Part shown: in pieces, positions 24,930 to 33,229 of the stretch
Position numbering within the stretch: the stretch's first letter is position 1
Layout of the letters: each line of letters opens with the position of its first letter
Source: Saprospiraceae bacterium
Lineage (GTDB): Bacteria > Bacteroidota > Bacteroidia > Chitinophagales > Saprospiraceae
Length of the DNA: 41,589 nucleotides
Direction of reading: 5' to 3'
Assembly: GCA_022841345.1 (NCBI GenBank)
Contig: JALHRR010000043.1
Location: 1-41,589 of the forward strand
Notes under the pieces: model-generated
Seen by the model: only the letters and a program-made list of their open reading frames with translations
The model's database searches: none
What the model was told of the DNA's origin: nothing
Translations under genes and position numbers: made by a program

Positions 24930-26333
24930 CTACAGAATTGGTAGAAAAATTTTAATTATTGTTCCCATACCGGCCTGGCTCTCTGCTACAATTATCCCAT
25001 CATGATTTAACACAATTTTCTTACACATAGCCAACCCAATACCTAGTCCATCATCTTCTTCGATTTGCTCCAGCTTCTGGAAAATTTCAAAGACCTTGTC
25101 AGAGAAATCAGAAGAAAAACCTATTCCCTTGTCAGAAAATGAAATATACAGGAAATCAGCTTTCTTATAAATCTCCGCCAATCCATCTATTTCACTGCCT
25201 TTTAGATCGGAAACCTCTACCTGCACATATGGCATTTTACCCGGTTCTACAAATGTAAGACTATTATCTAAAAGTTGGGTAAACAGTAATCGCAGCTGTT
25301 GAAAATTTCCCCGGACATCAGGTAAGTTTTTATCGATTTCTATTATCGCTGAGGTCGCTTTAATCTTATCTTCTGCCACAATCAAAGCCTCTTCAAAAAC
25401 TGTTGCCAAAGAAAAACTAGTCCATTCATCCGGACTAATCTTTCGAAGATTGGCTATTGTATGGATACCTTCTACCATTCTGCTAATTTGAGCAGAAAAT
25501 AACCCAATTCTTCCTATCAGGTAAGAAGCCTCTTCATTCAAATCCTGATTATGCTGAAGTTGTAATTTATCCGTGAAAGTACCAAGCTTTCTCAAAGGTT
25601 CCTGCAGGTGATGTGACAATACAAAGCTGAAATCTTCCAATTGCTTGTTATGGGATTCCAGCTCCAGTACCTGTTGTTCCAGCTTATACTCATACTGTGT
25701 TCGCTTTTGCCATTCAATGACCATTCTCCAATAGGCGATGCTAAAGAACACAATTCCGAAGAATATGACCATCCATTGGGCCACTCTCACCCTGGAAGAA
25801 TAAAATAATTTTGCTTCATTCAGGGTCGTTTGTAAGGCTTGTTCTTCAGTAATTATTCCATTTACCAATTTGCGGGCATCGTCCATGATGGTTTTCCCAT
25901 TTCTCATTAAGGCTATTGTTCTGACTCTGTTTTCAGTATCTTCAATATTCGCAATATGCAGGATAGAATCCAGCGTTAATATTTTACTGAACGCCAGCTT
26001 ATTGAGTTTGATAATTCCTGCTTGTTGAGGGGCAGTGGGGGTGACCAGAGAATCCAAAGTTTTTAATTCAATTATAATCTTTTTCCTTCCCCTGACATAA
26101 GGCTCCAGAAATGTGGTGTCCCTAATGACAATAAAACCTCTGACTCCTGATTCTATATCTTTTAATGTGGAAATAATCTTTTCAGCCTGAAGCACTACCT
26201 CCTGAGTATGCTCTAATTGTTTAAATGCCTTGTTTAATTTAACATTTGAATAATAACTAAACAAACCAATAGCTATTAATAATACTAAAGGAATTAAAAA
26301 AGCAATTAATAGCAGTTGAACTGGTTTTGACAT
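24930..26333 (-). CDS. CHASE3-domain sensor histidine kinase
   Basis: A 467-aa membrane kinase. TM1 is near residues 6-28. A periplasmic CHASE3-type helical sensor spans about 30-180 (DIESGVRGFIVIRDTTFLEP near 59-78), and TM2 is near 185-203. A coiled-coil linker leads to the HisKA domain with phospho-acceptor His241 in FSFVLSHHLQEPLRKL, and a HATPase domain follows (LLDNSLTF, FSDKGIGF, GLGIGLAMCKKIV). The residue after His241 is His, where Asp or Glu is usual in the SHDLQ/SHELR motif; this may alter kinase or phosphatase activity. It is in an operon with the Rcp1-like regulator, divergent from rpoN. Confidence 0.92.
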   Translation of the reverse strand: MSKPVQLLLIAFLIPLVLLIAIGLFSYYSNVKLNKAFKQLEHTQEVVLQAEKIISTLKDIESGVRGFIVIRDTTFLEPYVRGRKKIIIELKTLDSLVTPTAPQQAGIIKLNKLAFSKILTLDSILHIANIEDTENRVRTIALMRNGKTIMDDARKLVNGIITEEQALQTTLNEAKLFYSSRVRVAQWMVIFFGIVFFSIAYWRMVIEWQKRTQYEYKLEQQVLELESHNKQLEDFSFVLSHHLQEPLRKLGTFTDKLQLQHNQDLNEEASYLIGRIGLFSAQISRMVEGIHTIANLRKISPDEWTSFSLATVFEEALIVAEDKIKATSAIIEIDKNLPDVRGNFQQLRLLFTQLLDNSLTFVEPGKMPYVQVEVSDLKGSEIDGLAEIYKKADFLYISFSDKGIGFSSDFSDKVFEIFQKLEQIEEDDGLGIGLAMCKKIVLNHDGIIVAESQAGMGTIIKIFLPIL

Positions 26334-26416
26334 ATATTTTTAAGGCGTTTCTCCCCGATATTCTTGATTCTGATTGGAAACAAAACAAGATGAACCTCCG
26401 GCTCCGTTATTTTGAT

Positions 26417-26424
26417 TAATTTTG
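26417..26424 (+). promoter_or_regulatory. Candidate -7 promoter element for rpoN
   Basis: TAATTTTG matches TAnnTTTG and ends 5 bp before the rpoN ATG at 26430. If used, transcription would begin at or next to the start codon, giving an almost leaderless mRNA. No clear -33 partner is visible. Confidence 0.35.
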
Positions 26425-26429
26425 TGGTA

Positions 26430-27890
26430 ATGTTACGACAAAAACTGAATACAAGTACGAGGCAATCTTTGAATCTTTCAGCACAACAGATTCAACTGAT
26501 GAATTTTTTTCAATTGAATTCGATTGAGTTAGATCAAAAAATATTGGACGAAATTTCTGACAATCCTGCACTTATGCTTGAAAAGCAGGAAGAGAGTTTA
26601 ACAGAGCTTCAGGGACCGGAACCGGAGTCAGCAAATGACTCACAAAATGATATGGAACCGGGGGATAGAATTGAAATGATAGAAAATTATCTTCAGGATG
26701 ATAATACTGCAGACTTCCATATCCCTCAACATACAGAATCACCTGAGATCCAGGATTATAGTCAACAAATTTCAGAAAAGGACGACTTCAGAAAATTGCT
26801 CACATCACAACTTGGTCTTCTGCGGCTAACAGAAAAAGAAAAAGTTATCTGCAATTTTATCATTGAGAGTCTTTCTGATGACGGATACCTTAGGACTTCA
26901 ATTGAAGAGCTTTGTGATGATATATCTTTCAGTCAGCAAACTCTTTTCTCTGAAGAAGAATGCGAAGAAGCCCTGGAGATAGTAAGATCACTGGAGCCAG
27001 CCGGCATTGCTGCAAGTGACCTCCAATCCTGTCTGACATTACAACTCGAGTGTTTTTCATTTCAAACCCCGGGTATACAGACAGCATTGATTATTGTAGA
27101 AAAATATTTGGAAGAATGGGCAAACGGAAAAAACGATAACTGGCCCGGGAAATTAGGTGTCGAAGAATCGGAATATCTGGCCGCTGTCAGTCTCATCAAA
27201 CACCTCAACCCTTTTCCGGTTGGTAAGGCAGATATATCTGAAAACAAGAATCAAAATATCATTCCCGATTACATCATCGAGACTAATGAAGCCGGAGTAC
27301 TCACTGCTGATATTTTGAAGAATGACAAACAAATTCTCCGCATCAATCCTGAAATGCAGTCTAAACTGGAGCAATTAAAAGCTGAGAAAGTACGCTCAAA
27401 AGAAAATCAATACATCAGCTCCAAACTCGATGCTGCTTTGTGGTTTTTGGAAATGATTCATCAGCGTGAAGATACTATGCGCCGCACGATCAATGCCATT
27501 CTGCAACATCAGATGGATTATTTCAGCACAGGTGATAAAAATCAAATCAAACCTATGATTCTCAAGGATATAGCGACTGAAACCAAGCTGGACATATCTA
27601 CAATCTCCCGGGTAACAAGTGGCAAATTTGCAGCAACAGATTTTGGAATTGTAGGCCTGAAAAATATATTTCAAAAGGGTATTTCTAAGAAAAATGGTGA
27701 TATTGTGAACGTTCAGGAGATTCGATCCGTCATAGCAGCGATCATAGAAGCGGAAGATCCGGATAATCCATTGTCGGATAATGATATTATGAATATGTTA
27801 CACTCTAAAGGATATAAACTGGCAAGAAGAACAGTGAGTAAATATAGAAGCTCACTAAATCTGGCTTCTGCCAAAGACAGACAATTGTGA
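26430..27890 (+). CDS. rpoN: RNA polymerase sigma-54 factor
   Basis: Alternative sigma factor (486 aa) that recognises -24/-12 promoters and needs an ATP-dependent activator to open DNA. N-terminal region I starts LRQKLNTSTRQSLNLSAQQI, with the expected Q/L-rich activator-contact sequence. An acidic linker spans about 45-110, then the core-binding domain (SQLGLLRLTEKEK, IVRSLEPAGIAASDLQSCL). The DNA-binding C-terminus has TISRVTSGKF and the RpoN box ARRTVSKYRSS close to the end. ATG 26430 is preferred to TTG 26412 because region I begins there. It is the first gene of a tight operon; the next gene overlaps or abuts its stop codon. Confidence 0.97.
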   Translation: MLRQKLNTSTRQSLNLSAQQIQLMNFFQLNSIELDQKILDEISDNPALMLEKQEESLTELQGPEPESANDSQNDMEPGDRIEMIENYLQDDNTADFHIPQHTESPEIQDYSQQISEKDDFRKLLTSQLGLLRLTEKEKVICNFIIESLSDDGYLRTSIEELCDDISFSQQTLFSEEECEEALEIVRSLEPAGIAASDLQSCLTLQLECFSFQTPGIQTALIIVEKYLEEWANGKNDNWPGKLGVEESEYLAAVSLIKHLNPFPVGKADISENKNQNIIPDYIIETNEAGVLTADILKNDKQILRINPEMQSKLEQLKAEKVRSKENQYISSKLDAALWFLEMIHQREDTMRRTINAILQHQMDYFSTGDKNQIKPMILKDIATETKLDISTISRVTSGKFAATDFGIVGLKNIFQKGISKKNGDIVNVQEIRSVIAAIIEAEDPDNPLSDNDIMNMLHSKGYKLARRTVSKYRSSLNLASAKDRQL

Positions 27891-27892
27891 AA

Positions 27893-29386
27893 ATGAATAA
27901 ACTATTGGTAATAGACGATGATCATGATATTTGCGCATTGTTGAAAAGGTTCCTGGAGCGCAAAGGTTATGAGGTCCTGGAAGCGTATAACGGCAAATCA
28001 GGCATTGAAGCAGTCTCTGAATTTCTGCCGGACCTTGTATTGTGTGATTTCAGACTGGGTGATATGGATGGACAACAAGTGATTTCCGAAATATTATCCA
28101 AACATCCTCATATTCCAATATTGGTAATGACCGGATATTCTGATATTCGTACAGCTGTGAATGTCATGAAAATGGGCGCACTTGATTATATTACCAAACC
28201 CATTGTACCGGACGAGATTCTTCTGAGTATTCGAAAAGCACTCGAATTAACTGGGGAAAAAGAATCAAACTTAGCCTCCATAGTTGACGAAGCCCGGGCA
28301 GAGAAAAAAACAAGTAAACCAAAGTCTTACAAAAGTGGCTTCGGCGGTACCTATGTAGTGGGAGAAAGTCCGGCTGCAAAGGAACTATACCGCTTAATAG
28401 ATTTAGTGGCGCCAACTTCTTTTAGTGTATTAATTTATGGTGAAAGTGGTGCAGGTAAAGAATCTGTTGCCCGCATGATTCATGAAAAAAGTCCCAGGAA
28501 AAACAAACCATTTGTTTCTATGGACTGTGGAGCTATCTCAAGGGATCTGGCGAATAGTGAATTATTTGGACACGAAAAAGGATCTTTTACTGGAGCAATA
28601 TCCGCCAAGACCGGACATTTTGAACTCGCAAATGGAGGCACTTTATTTTTTGATGAAATTGCCAATCTTCCATATGATGTCCAGGTCTCTTTGCTCCGGG
28701 TCATTCAGGAACGTAAACTTAAGAGGATTGGTGGTACCAGAGAAATTCCAATTGATGTGAGAATCGTGGTAGCCAGCAATGAAATACTGACAAATGCTTG
28801 TGCCAAAGGCAAATTCAGAGAAGACTTGTACCACAGATTTAATGAATTTAATATCAATCTGCCAGCACTTCGTGAGCGGAAGGAAGATATACTGGTTTTC
28901 GCCAGACTTTTTTTGCAGGATACTGCCAGAGAATTGCAAAAAACGATCGAAGGATTCAGCGCGGAAGTAGAACAGATTCTGATACAATATCCCTGGTTTG
29001 GCAATGTCAGAGAGCTAAAAAATGTAATCAAGAGAGCCACCTTGTTAACGGAAGGCCAATTAGTTCAGGTTCAGGCATTACCATTTGAGATTGCGTTCCA
29101 TGGCAGATTGTCTTTAGAGGAGGAATCTGAGGAGAGCGAGACAAAAGTGCATCAATATTCTTTACCGGCTTCGGCAGCTCCGTCTGACGAACATATTCCT
29201 GCGCCAATTTCCAATCATCCTATCCCGGAGCATACAGATCTCAAGACAGCTGCACAGAAAGCAGAATATCACCGAATCATGCAAGCTTTACAACAAGTCA
29301 AATACAATAAAAGCAAAACAGCAGCTATTCTGGGAATAGATCGTAAAACACTTTACAATAAATTGAAGTTGTATAATATTAACTGA
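27893..29386 (+). CDS. NtrC-family sigma-54-dependent response regulator
   Basis: Activator of sigma-54 promoters (497 aa). The receiver domain has Asp8-10 and phosphorylation site Asp52 (LVLCDFRLGDMDG). The AAA+ domain has Walker A GESGAGKES (near 183-191), the sigma-54-contact loop GSFTGA (near 230, a GAFTGA variant) and Walker B GGTLFFDE (248-255). GNVRELKN marks the sensor II side. A Fis-type HTH closes the protein (KTAAILGIDRKTLYNKLKLY). ATG 27893 lies 2 bp after the rpoN stop; a GTG at 27887 would overlap it. Encoding the sigma factor and its activator together is uncommon and points to a dedicated circuit. Likely input: the two kinases immediately downstream. Confidence 0.96.
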   Translation: MNKLLVIDDDHDICALLKRFLERKGYEVLEAYNGKSGIEAVSEFLPDLVLCDFRLGDMDGQQVISEILSKHPHIPILVMTGYSDIRTAVNVMKMGALDYITKPIVPDEILLSIRKALELTGEKESNLASIVDEARAEKKTSKPKSYKSGFGGTYVVGESPAAKELYRLIDLVAPTSFSVLIYGESGAGKESVARMIHEKSPRKNKPFVSMDCGAISRDLANSELFGHEKGSFTGAISAKTGHFELANGGTLFFDEIANLPYDVQVSLLRVIQERKLKRIGGTREIPIDVRIVVASNEILTNACAKGKFREDLYHRFNEFNINLPALRERKEDILVFARLFLQDTARELQKTIEGFSAEVEQILIQYPWFGNVRELKNVIKRATLLTEGQLVQVQALPFEIAFHGRLSLEEESEESETKVHQYSLPASAAPSDEHIPAPISNHPIPEHTDLKTAAQKAEYHRIMQALQQVKYNKSKTAAILGIDRKTLYNKLKLYNIN

Positions 29387-29399
29387 AATTATTCAGAAT

Positions 29400-30845
29400 A
29401 TGCATGATCAAGTTTTCCAATATGCTCCTACAGGTCTTTTACTCTTTGCTAATACAAATACCGGGGGATCATCTGAAACCGAAAGTTGGGTATGCGTGAT
29501 GGCAAATCCATCGTCTGAAAACCTGCTGGCACAATCCATCAGTGCCGGACAATCCCTTTTTGAAGCATTTGATCCTACAATTACTTCACAACTCATTGAG
29601 AATAATACTGCTGAGTTTTACAATTCATCCAATAGTACCTGGCTAAAACTTTCAGCGGAGAAGGATCAGGATAAAATGGTGATATCCATCAATGACATCA
29701 CGGAAATTAAACAGAAGTTTTTACAGGAAATACGGATGACTCAGATGTACAAAGCTTTATCCGGCTCATTGTCTGATAATGAAATCATCTTGTTTGATCA
29801 GGATTTTAATGTAATTTTCTCTGAAGGTCAACCTGCATTTATCAGAATTCCTGAAGATACTATTCTGGGGAAAAATTTCAAAGAATTAATAAAAGGAGGC
29901 AGGTTTTCATACCTGGATTCATACATCCAAAAAGTGTTTGAGGTCTCAAAGCAGGAAGTGGAACATGAAATAGAAGGCATGTACTATAGCTGCAGTATGT
30001 ATTCCAGTATGATTGATGAAAGTTCAGACAAACCTCACATCGGTGTTATATTACTGAAAGATATCACAGAGATAAAAAAGAAAAACGCTGAAATTGAATC
30101 GCTGTATCAAAAAATTCTCAAGTCCAATCAGGAATTAGAGGACTTTGCATACACTGCATCGCATGATTTGCAGGCGCCTCTGCGCAAAATTCAATCCTTT
30201 GGCAAATTGCTCAAAGACCGGTACGCGCTCACTTTAACAGGCAATGGCATCCAATTTCTGGACAGGATGATAGAAGCAGCTCAATGGATGGGAACACTTC
30301 TGGATGCACTTCTTTCTTACTCGCGAGCCACCCGTTCTGATGCCATTTTTGAAAAAACTGATATCAAACAAATCCTTGAATCAGTCATCACCGACCTGAA
30401 TATCAAAGAAAATTCTGAGGGTGTCAGGATTGAAGTGTCAGGAGTCTGGCCTGAAATGGATGCCATCCCTCTGCAAATACAGCAACTATTCAGAAATCTA
30501 TTGGATAATTCTCTGAAATTCTCGAATGAGAAGGAAAATCTGCTCATAAGAATTGTGGGCAATTTGCAGGAAGAACCTCAGTTAATGAGAGATAATCTGA
30601 GAATATCAGGGCCCCATTTAGAAATCGTTTTTGAGGATAATGGGATTGGATTTGAGCAGGAGTATGCCGATCAGATATTTCAGATATTTCAAAGGCTTCA
30701 CGGACGATCAGAATACTCAGGTTCAGGTGTCGGGCTTGCCATTTGCAAAAAAGTGGTTGAAAACCACAATGGAACTATCAGCGCTCAGGGGGAGTTGGAA
30801 AAAGGAGCGACATTCACCATCTTGTTGCCAATCGAACAAATATGA
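29400..30845 (+). CDS. PAS-domain sensor histidine kinase
   Basis: A soluble 481-aa kinase with no TM segment. The N-terminal 110 residues look like a degenerate PAS domain (FQYAPTGLLLFANTNTG, ISINDITEIKQ). A second PAS spans about 115-225 (LSDNEIILFDQDFNVIFSEG, ending GVILLKDITEIK). A coiled coil leads to HisKA with His255 (YTASHDLQAPLRKIQSFG). The HATPase domain shows NLLDNSLKFSN, FEDNGIGFEQ and GSGVGLAICKKVV. It starts 13 bp after the NtrC-type gene and its stop overlaps the next start by 4 bp. It is the likely cognate kinase of the sigma-54 activator. Confidence 0.92.
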   Translation: MHDQVFQYAPTGLLLFANTNTGGSSETESWVCVMANPSSENLLAQSISAGQSLFEAFDPTITSQLIENNTAEFYNSSNSTWLKLSAEKDQDKMVISINDITEIKQKFLQEIRMTQMYKALSGSLSDNEIILFDQDFNVIFSEGQPAFIRIPEDTILGKNFKELIKGGRFSYLDSYIQKVFEVSKQEVEHEIEGMYYSCSMYSSMIDESSDKPHIGVILLKDITEIKKKNAEIESLYQKILKSNQELEDFAYTASHDLQAPLRKIQSFGKLLKDRYALTLTGNGIQFLDRMIEAAQWMGTLLDALLSYSRATRSDAIFEKTDIKQILESVITDLNIKENSEGVRIEVSGVWPEMDAIPLQIQQLFRNLLDNSLKFSNEKENLLIRIVGNLQEEPQLMRDNLRISGPHLEIVFEDNGIGFEQEYADQIFQIFQRLHGRSEYSGSGVGLAICKKVVENHNGTISAQGELEKGATFTILLPIEQI

Positions 30846-32302
30846 GCGAAAATCTTTCTGTACTAATAGTGGATGACGATGAAGATGACTATTTCATTTT
30901 ATCTGAATATTTGCTGGATATTCCCGGTAAATCCATTGAACTGACCTGGGCTTCCACATTCGCTGAAGCAAGGGAATTTCTAACCAATCAAACTTTCTCG
31001 ATTTGTTTTTTTGATTATCAATTGGGGGCAAAAACAGGATTGGATCTGCTTCAGGTAGCTGCAAGTCTGAAATTACAAACTCCCATCATTTTGCTTACCG
31101 GTAAAAGTGATGAAAATATAGATAAGCGGGCACTGGAATTGGGTGTCTCGGATTATATGGAAAAATCTGATATAGACTCCCGCAAACTGGACCGAAGTAT
31201 TAGATATGCTCTGGAAAGAACTTCTGTATTAAAATCGCTTCAGGAAAGTGAAGAAAAATATAAAAGCATTTTCTCCGGTTCACTGGATGCATTAAGTCTG
31301 CTCGATGTAAATGGAAAATTCCTTGAGGTCAATCCTGCCACGCTGGAACTTATACATCTGAAAGAAGAATCTTTATTGAAAACGCATATTACCGATTATT
31401 TCAACTCCCCGGCAGACGTTCAGTTTTTTAAAAATGCGCTGGTTAATAATGAAATCATCCCTGAAATGGAAATTCAAATCAAAGATTTCAATGGGGTGTT
31501 ATACGATTGTATCCTGGCTTGCACCACTATCCGAATTCCCGGAGATCCAAATAATTTATTCTATCGGTGCTTGCTGAGAGACATAACTAAAAGAAAAAAA
31601 ATGGAGCAGCAAATCATGGCTGCTGAAAAACTTGCCGCTACGGGAAGGTTCATGAGAATGCTGGGCCATGAAATCCGGAATCCGCTGAATAATATTCATA
31701 TGGCTGCAACTCAGATGAAAGAGGAATTACAGGATGAAGATTCACAATACTTTCTGGATATCATAGAAAGGAACAGCGACCGTATCAGTCAATTGGTCAC
31801 CGAACTTCTTCAATCTACCGGCAATCAAAGTCAGATACTTTGGAAATCTACTCCTCTCAAAACATTATTGGACGAGACAATCAGTATGGCAGCTGACAGA
31901 ATTTCATTGAAAAATATACAATTGAGTACCCGGATACATCAAAACAATATCATTCTCAACACTGATCCGGCAAAGCTTAGTATAGCAATACTTAATATTA
32001 TCGTCAATGCCCTCGAGGTAGTAGATGCCAATACCGGAAAACTCATGATAGAAGCTGAAAAAAAGGAACATGGTACGATGATAAAGATTTCAGATAATGG
32101 CCCGGGAATTGAAGCTCATCTTCATGAAAGAATTTTCGAACCCTACTATACTGAAAAACAAAATGGCGTGGGATTGGGACTTTCAGCAACAAAATCAATC
32201 ATCGAGGCCCTGCAGGGTACTGTAGATGTCACATCAGAACCCGGACTGGGAACCACCTTCCGTATATGGCTTCCACAAGACCAACAGATAAAGACCTCAT
32301 AA
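30842..32302 (+). CDS. Hybrid REC-PAS-histidine kinase
   Basis: A cytoplasmic 486-aa protein with the receiver at the N-terminus: DDDEDD (11-16) and phospho-Asp58 (ICFFDYQLGAKTG). A PAS domain follows (about 135-250; YKSIFSGSLDALSLLDVNGK). The NtrB-like HisKA carries His276 (GRFMRMLGHEIRNPLNNIHM), and the HATPase has SDNGPGIE, YYTEKQNGVGLGL and FRIWLP at the end. The N-terminal REC could receive phosphate from the upstream kinase and gate this NtrB-like kinase. It overlaps the previous gene by ATGA. It is the last gene of the rpoN operon. Confidence 0.92.
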   Translation: MSENLSVLIVDDDEDDYFILSEYLLDIPGKSIELTWASTFAEAREFLTNQTFSICFFDYQLGAKTGLDLLQVAASLKLQTPIILLTGKSDENIDKRALELGVSDYMEKSDIDSRKLDRSIRYALERTSVLKSLQESEEKYKSIFSGSLDALSLLDVNGKFLEVNPATLELIHLKEESLLKTHITDYFNSPADVQFFKNALVNNEIIPEMEIQIKDFNGVLYDCILACTTIRIPGDPNNLFYRCLLRDITKRKKMEQQIMAAEKLAATGRFMRMLGHEIRNPLNNIHMAATQMKEELQDEDSQYFLDIIERNSDRISQLVTELLQSTGNQSQILWKSTPLKTLLDETISMAADRISLKNIQLSTRIHQNNIILNTDPAKLSIAILNIIVNALEVVDANTGKLMIEAEKKEHGTMIKISDNGPGIEAHLHERIFEPYYTEKQNGVGLGLSATKSIIEALQGTVDVTSEPGLGTTFRIWLPQDQQIKTS

Positions 32303-32539
32303 TCATTCAGGCAAACGGAGAAATTCAATCCGGGGCATCCATTGACCCCGCCATTATTAAATACTAATTCAAAGCAAACCACGGCTTCTGACCCCCATTA
32401 AGTGGCAGCATTTCTACAATTTTCCCCAATTTATCGGTGAACTTTAGCTTTTTCAGCTGGCATAACATTTTTAGGTATAATAGAAGATTCAATCATGCTG
32501 TGAATCTCCCTATTAAATCACCTCACAATATCTGACACT
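32303..32539. other. Intergenic region with a possible weak sigma-54-like site
   Basis: No gene is seen. CGGGG/CCCCG words around 32330-32350 could form a weak stem at the end of the rpoN operon. An imperfect palindrome at 32422-32441 (TTCCCC...CGGTGAA) is followed, 28 bp centre to centre, by TGGCAT at 32458-32463. The -12 position reads TTTTA rather than TTGCA. The DUF1328 start codon is 81 bp beyond the GG. The layout resembles the better sites at 24102 and 34433, but the -12 box is missing. Confidence 0.3.
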
Positions 32540-32710
32540 ATGCTACGCTGGTCAATCACATTTCTGATTATTGCAGTTATAGCAGCTATTTTTGGTTTTG
32601 GAGGCATCGCTGCCGGAGCTGCATATTTTGCAAAAGTGTTATTCTTTATCGCTATAGCAGTCTTCATCATTACACTCATCATGGGACGGCGTAGCTCCAA
32701 TTCTCTATAG
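32540..32710 (+). CDS. DUF1328 (YtjA-like) small membrane protein
   Basis: A 56-aa product, MLRWSITFLIIAVIAAIFGF then GGIAAGAAYFAKVLFFIAIA, with two membrane helices joined by a Gly-rich turn and a short basic tail (GRRSSNSL). This is the diagnostic DUF1328 pattern. The family is common in general- and osmotic-stress gene sets, but its molecular role is unknown. It opens the envelope gene cluster downstream of the rpoN operon. Confidence 0.88.
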   Translation: MLRWSITFLIIAVIAAIFGFGGIAAGAAYFAKVLFFIAIAVFIITLIMGRRSSNSL

Positions 32711-32747
32711 AACATGATATTCAATTTTTTCAATTAAACTATATACT

Positions 32748-33179
32748 ATGAAACTTTCACTTTCTAAATTGATTCCAATTGCTGCACTATTCTTTACAGT
32801 CAGTCTGGTCTCCTGCGGCGAAGCAGGCAACGCAAATGAAGAAGAATACTCCGAAGAAATGCAGGACACCGTGGACGATAGATTAGATGAAAATGATAAT
32901 CCCGAAGTAAGGCGTACAAGATTATCGGACAGAATCAGAAATCTTGAAATAGAGCTGGACCGGGAAATTAATGAGTTAGATCAAAAAATGGAGACTGCTT
33001 CCACAACTGAAAAGGTGAAATGGCAAATCCGCAGAGAAAAACTTGCCATGGAACGCGAGCAACTAAAAAATGATATGGACAAGATAGGTACGGATGTATC
33101 CAATGACTGGCAACAGCTGGAAGAAGATATCGCTGACAGATTAGACAGAATTGCACAGGATCTTCGGGATGACAACTAA
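32748..33179 (+). CDS. Coiled-coil lipoprotein of unknown function
   Basis: A 143-aa product with a lipoprotein signal ending LVSC (Cys23). The mature part starts with an acidic stretch (NEEEYSEEMQDTVDD). It continues as one long charged helix rich in Leu/Glu/Lys/Arg heptads (LSDRIRNLEIELDREINELD, WQQLEEDIADRLDRIAQDL). It is probably anchored in the periplasm or outer membrane and may oligomerise. It starts 37 bp after DUF1328 and is likely co-transcribed. No named family is recognised. Confidence 0.65.
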   Translation: MKLSLSKLIPIAALFFTVSLVSCGEAGNANEEEYSEEMQDTVDDRLDENDNPEVRRTRLSDRIRNLEIELDREINELDQKMETASTTEKVKWQIRREKLAMEREQLKNDMDKIGTDVSNDWQQLEEDIADRLDRIAQDLRDDN

Positions 33180-33229
33180 AAATAAACAATCTTTATCTCA
33201 ATATTTCTTAACAAACGAAAAACCAACTT

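Noticed and set aside
30631-30876. 81-aa frame overlapping the two kinase genes
   Set aside because: It is an alternative frame inside the HATPase domain of the first kinase.
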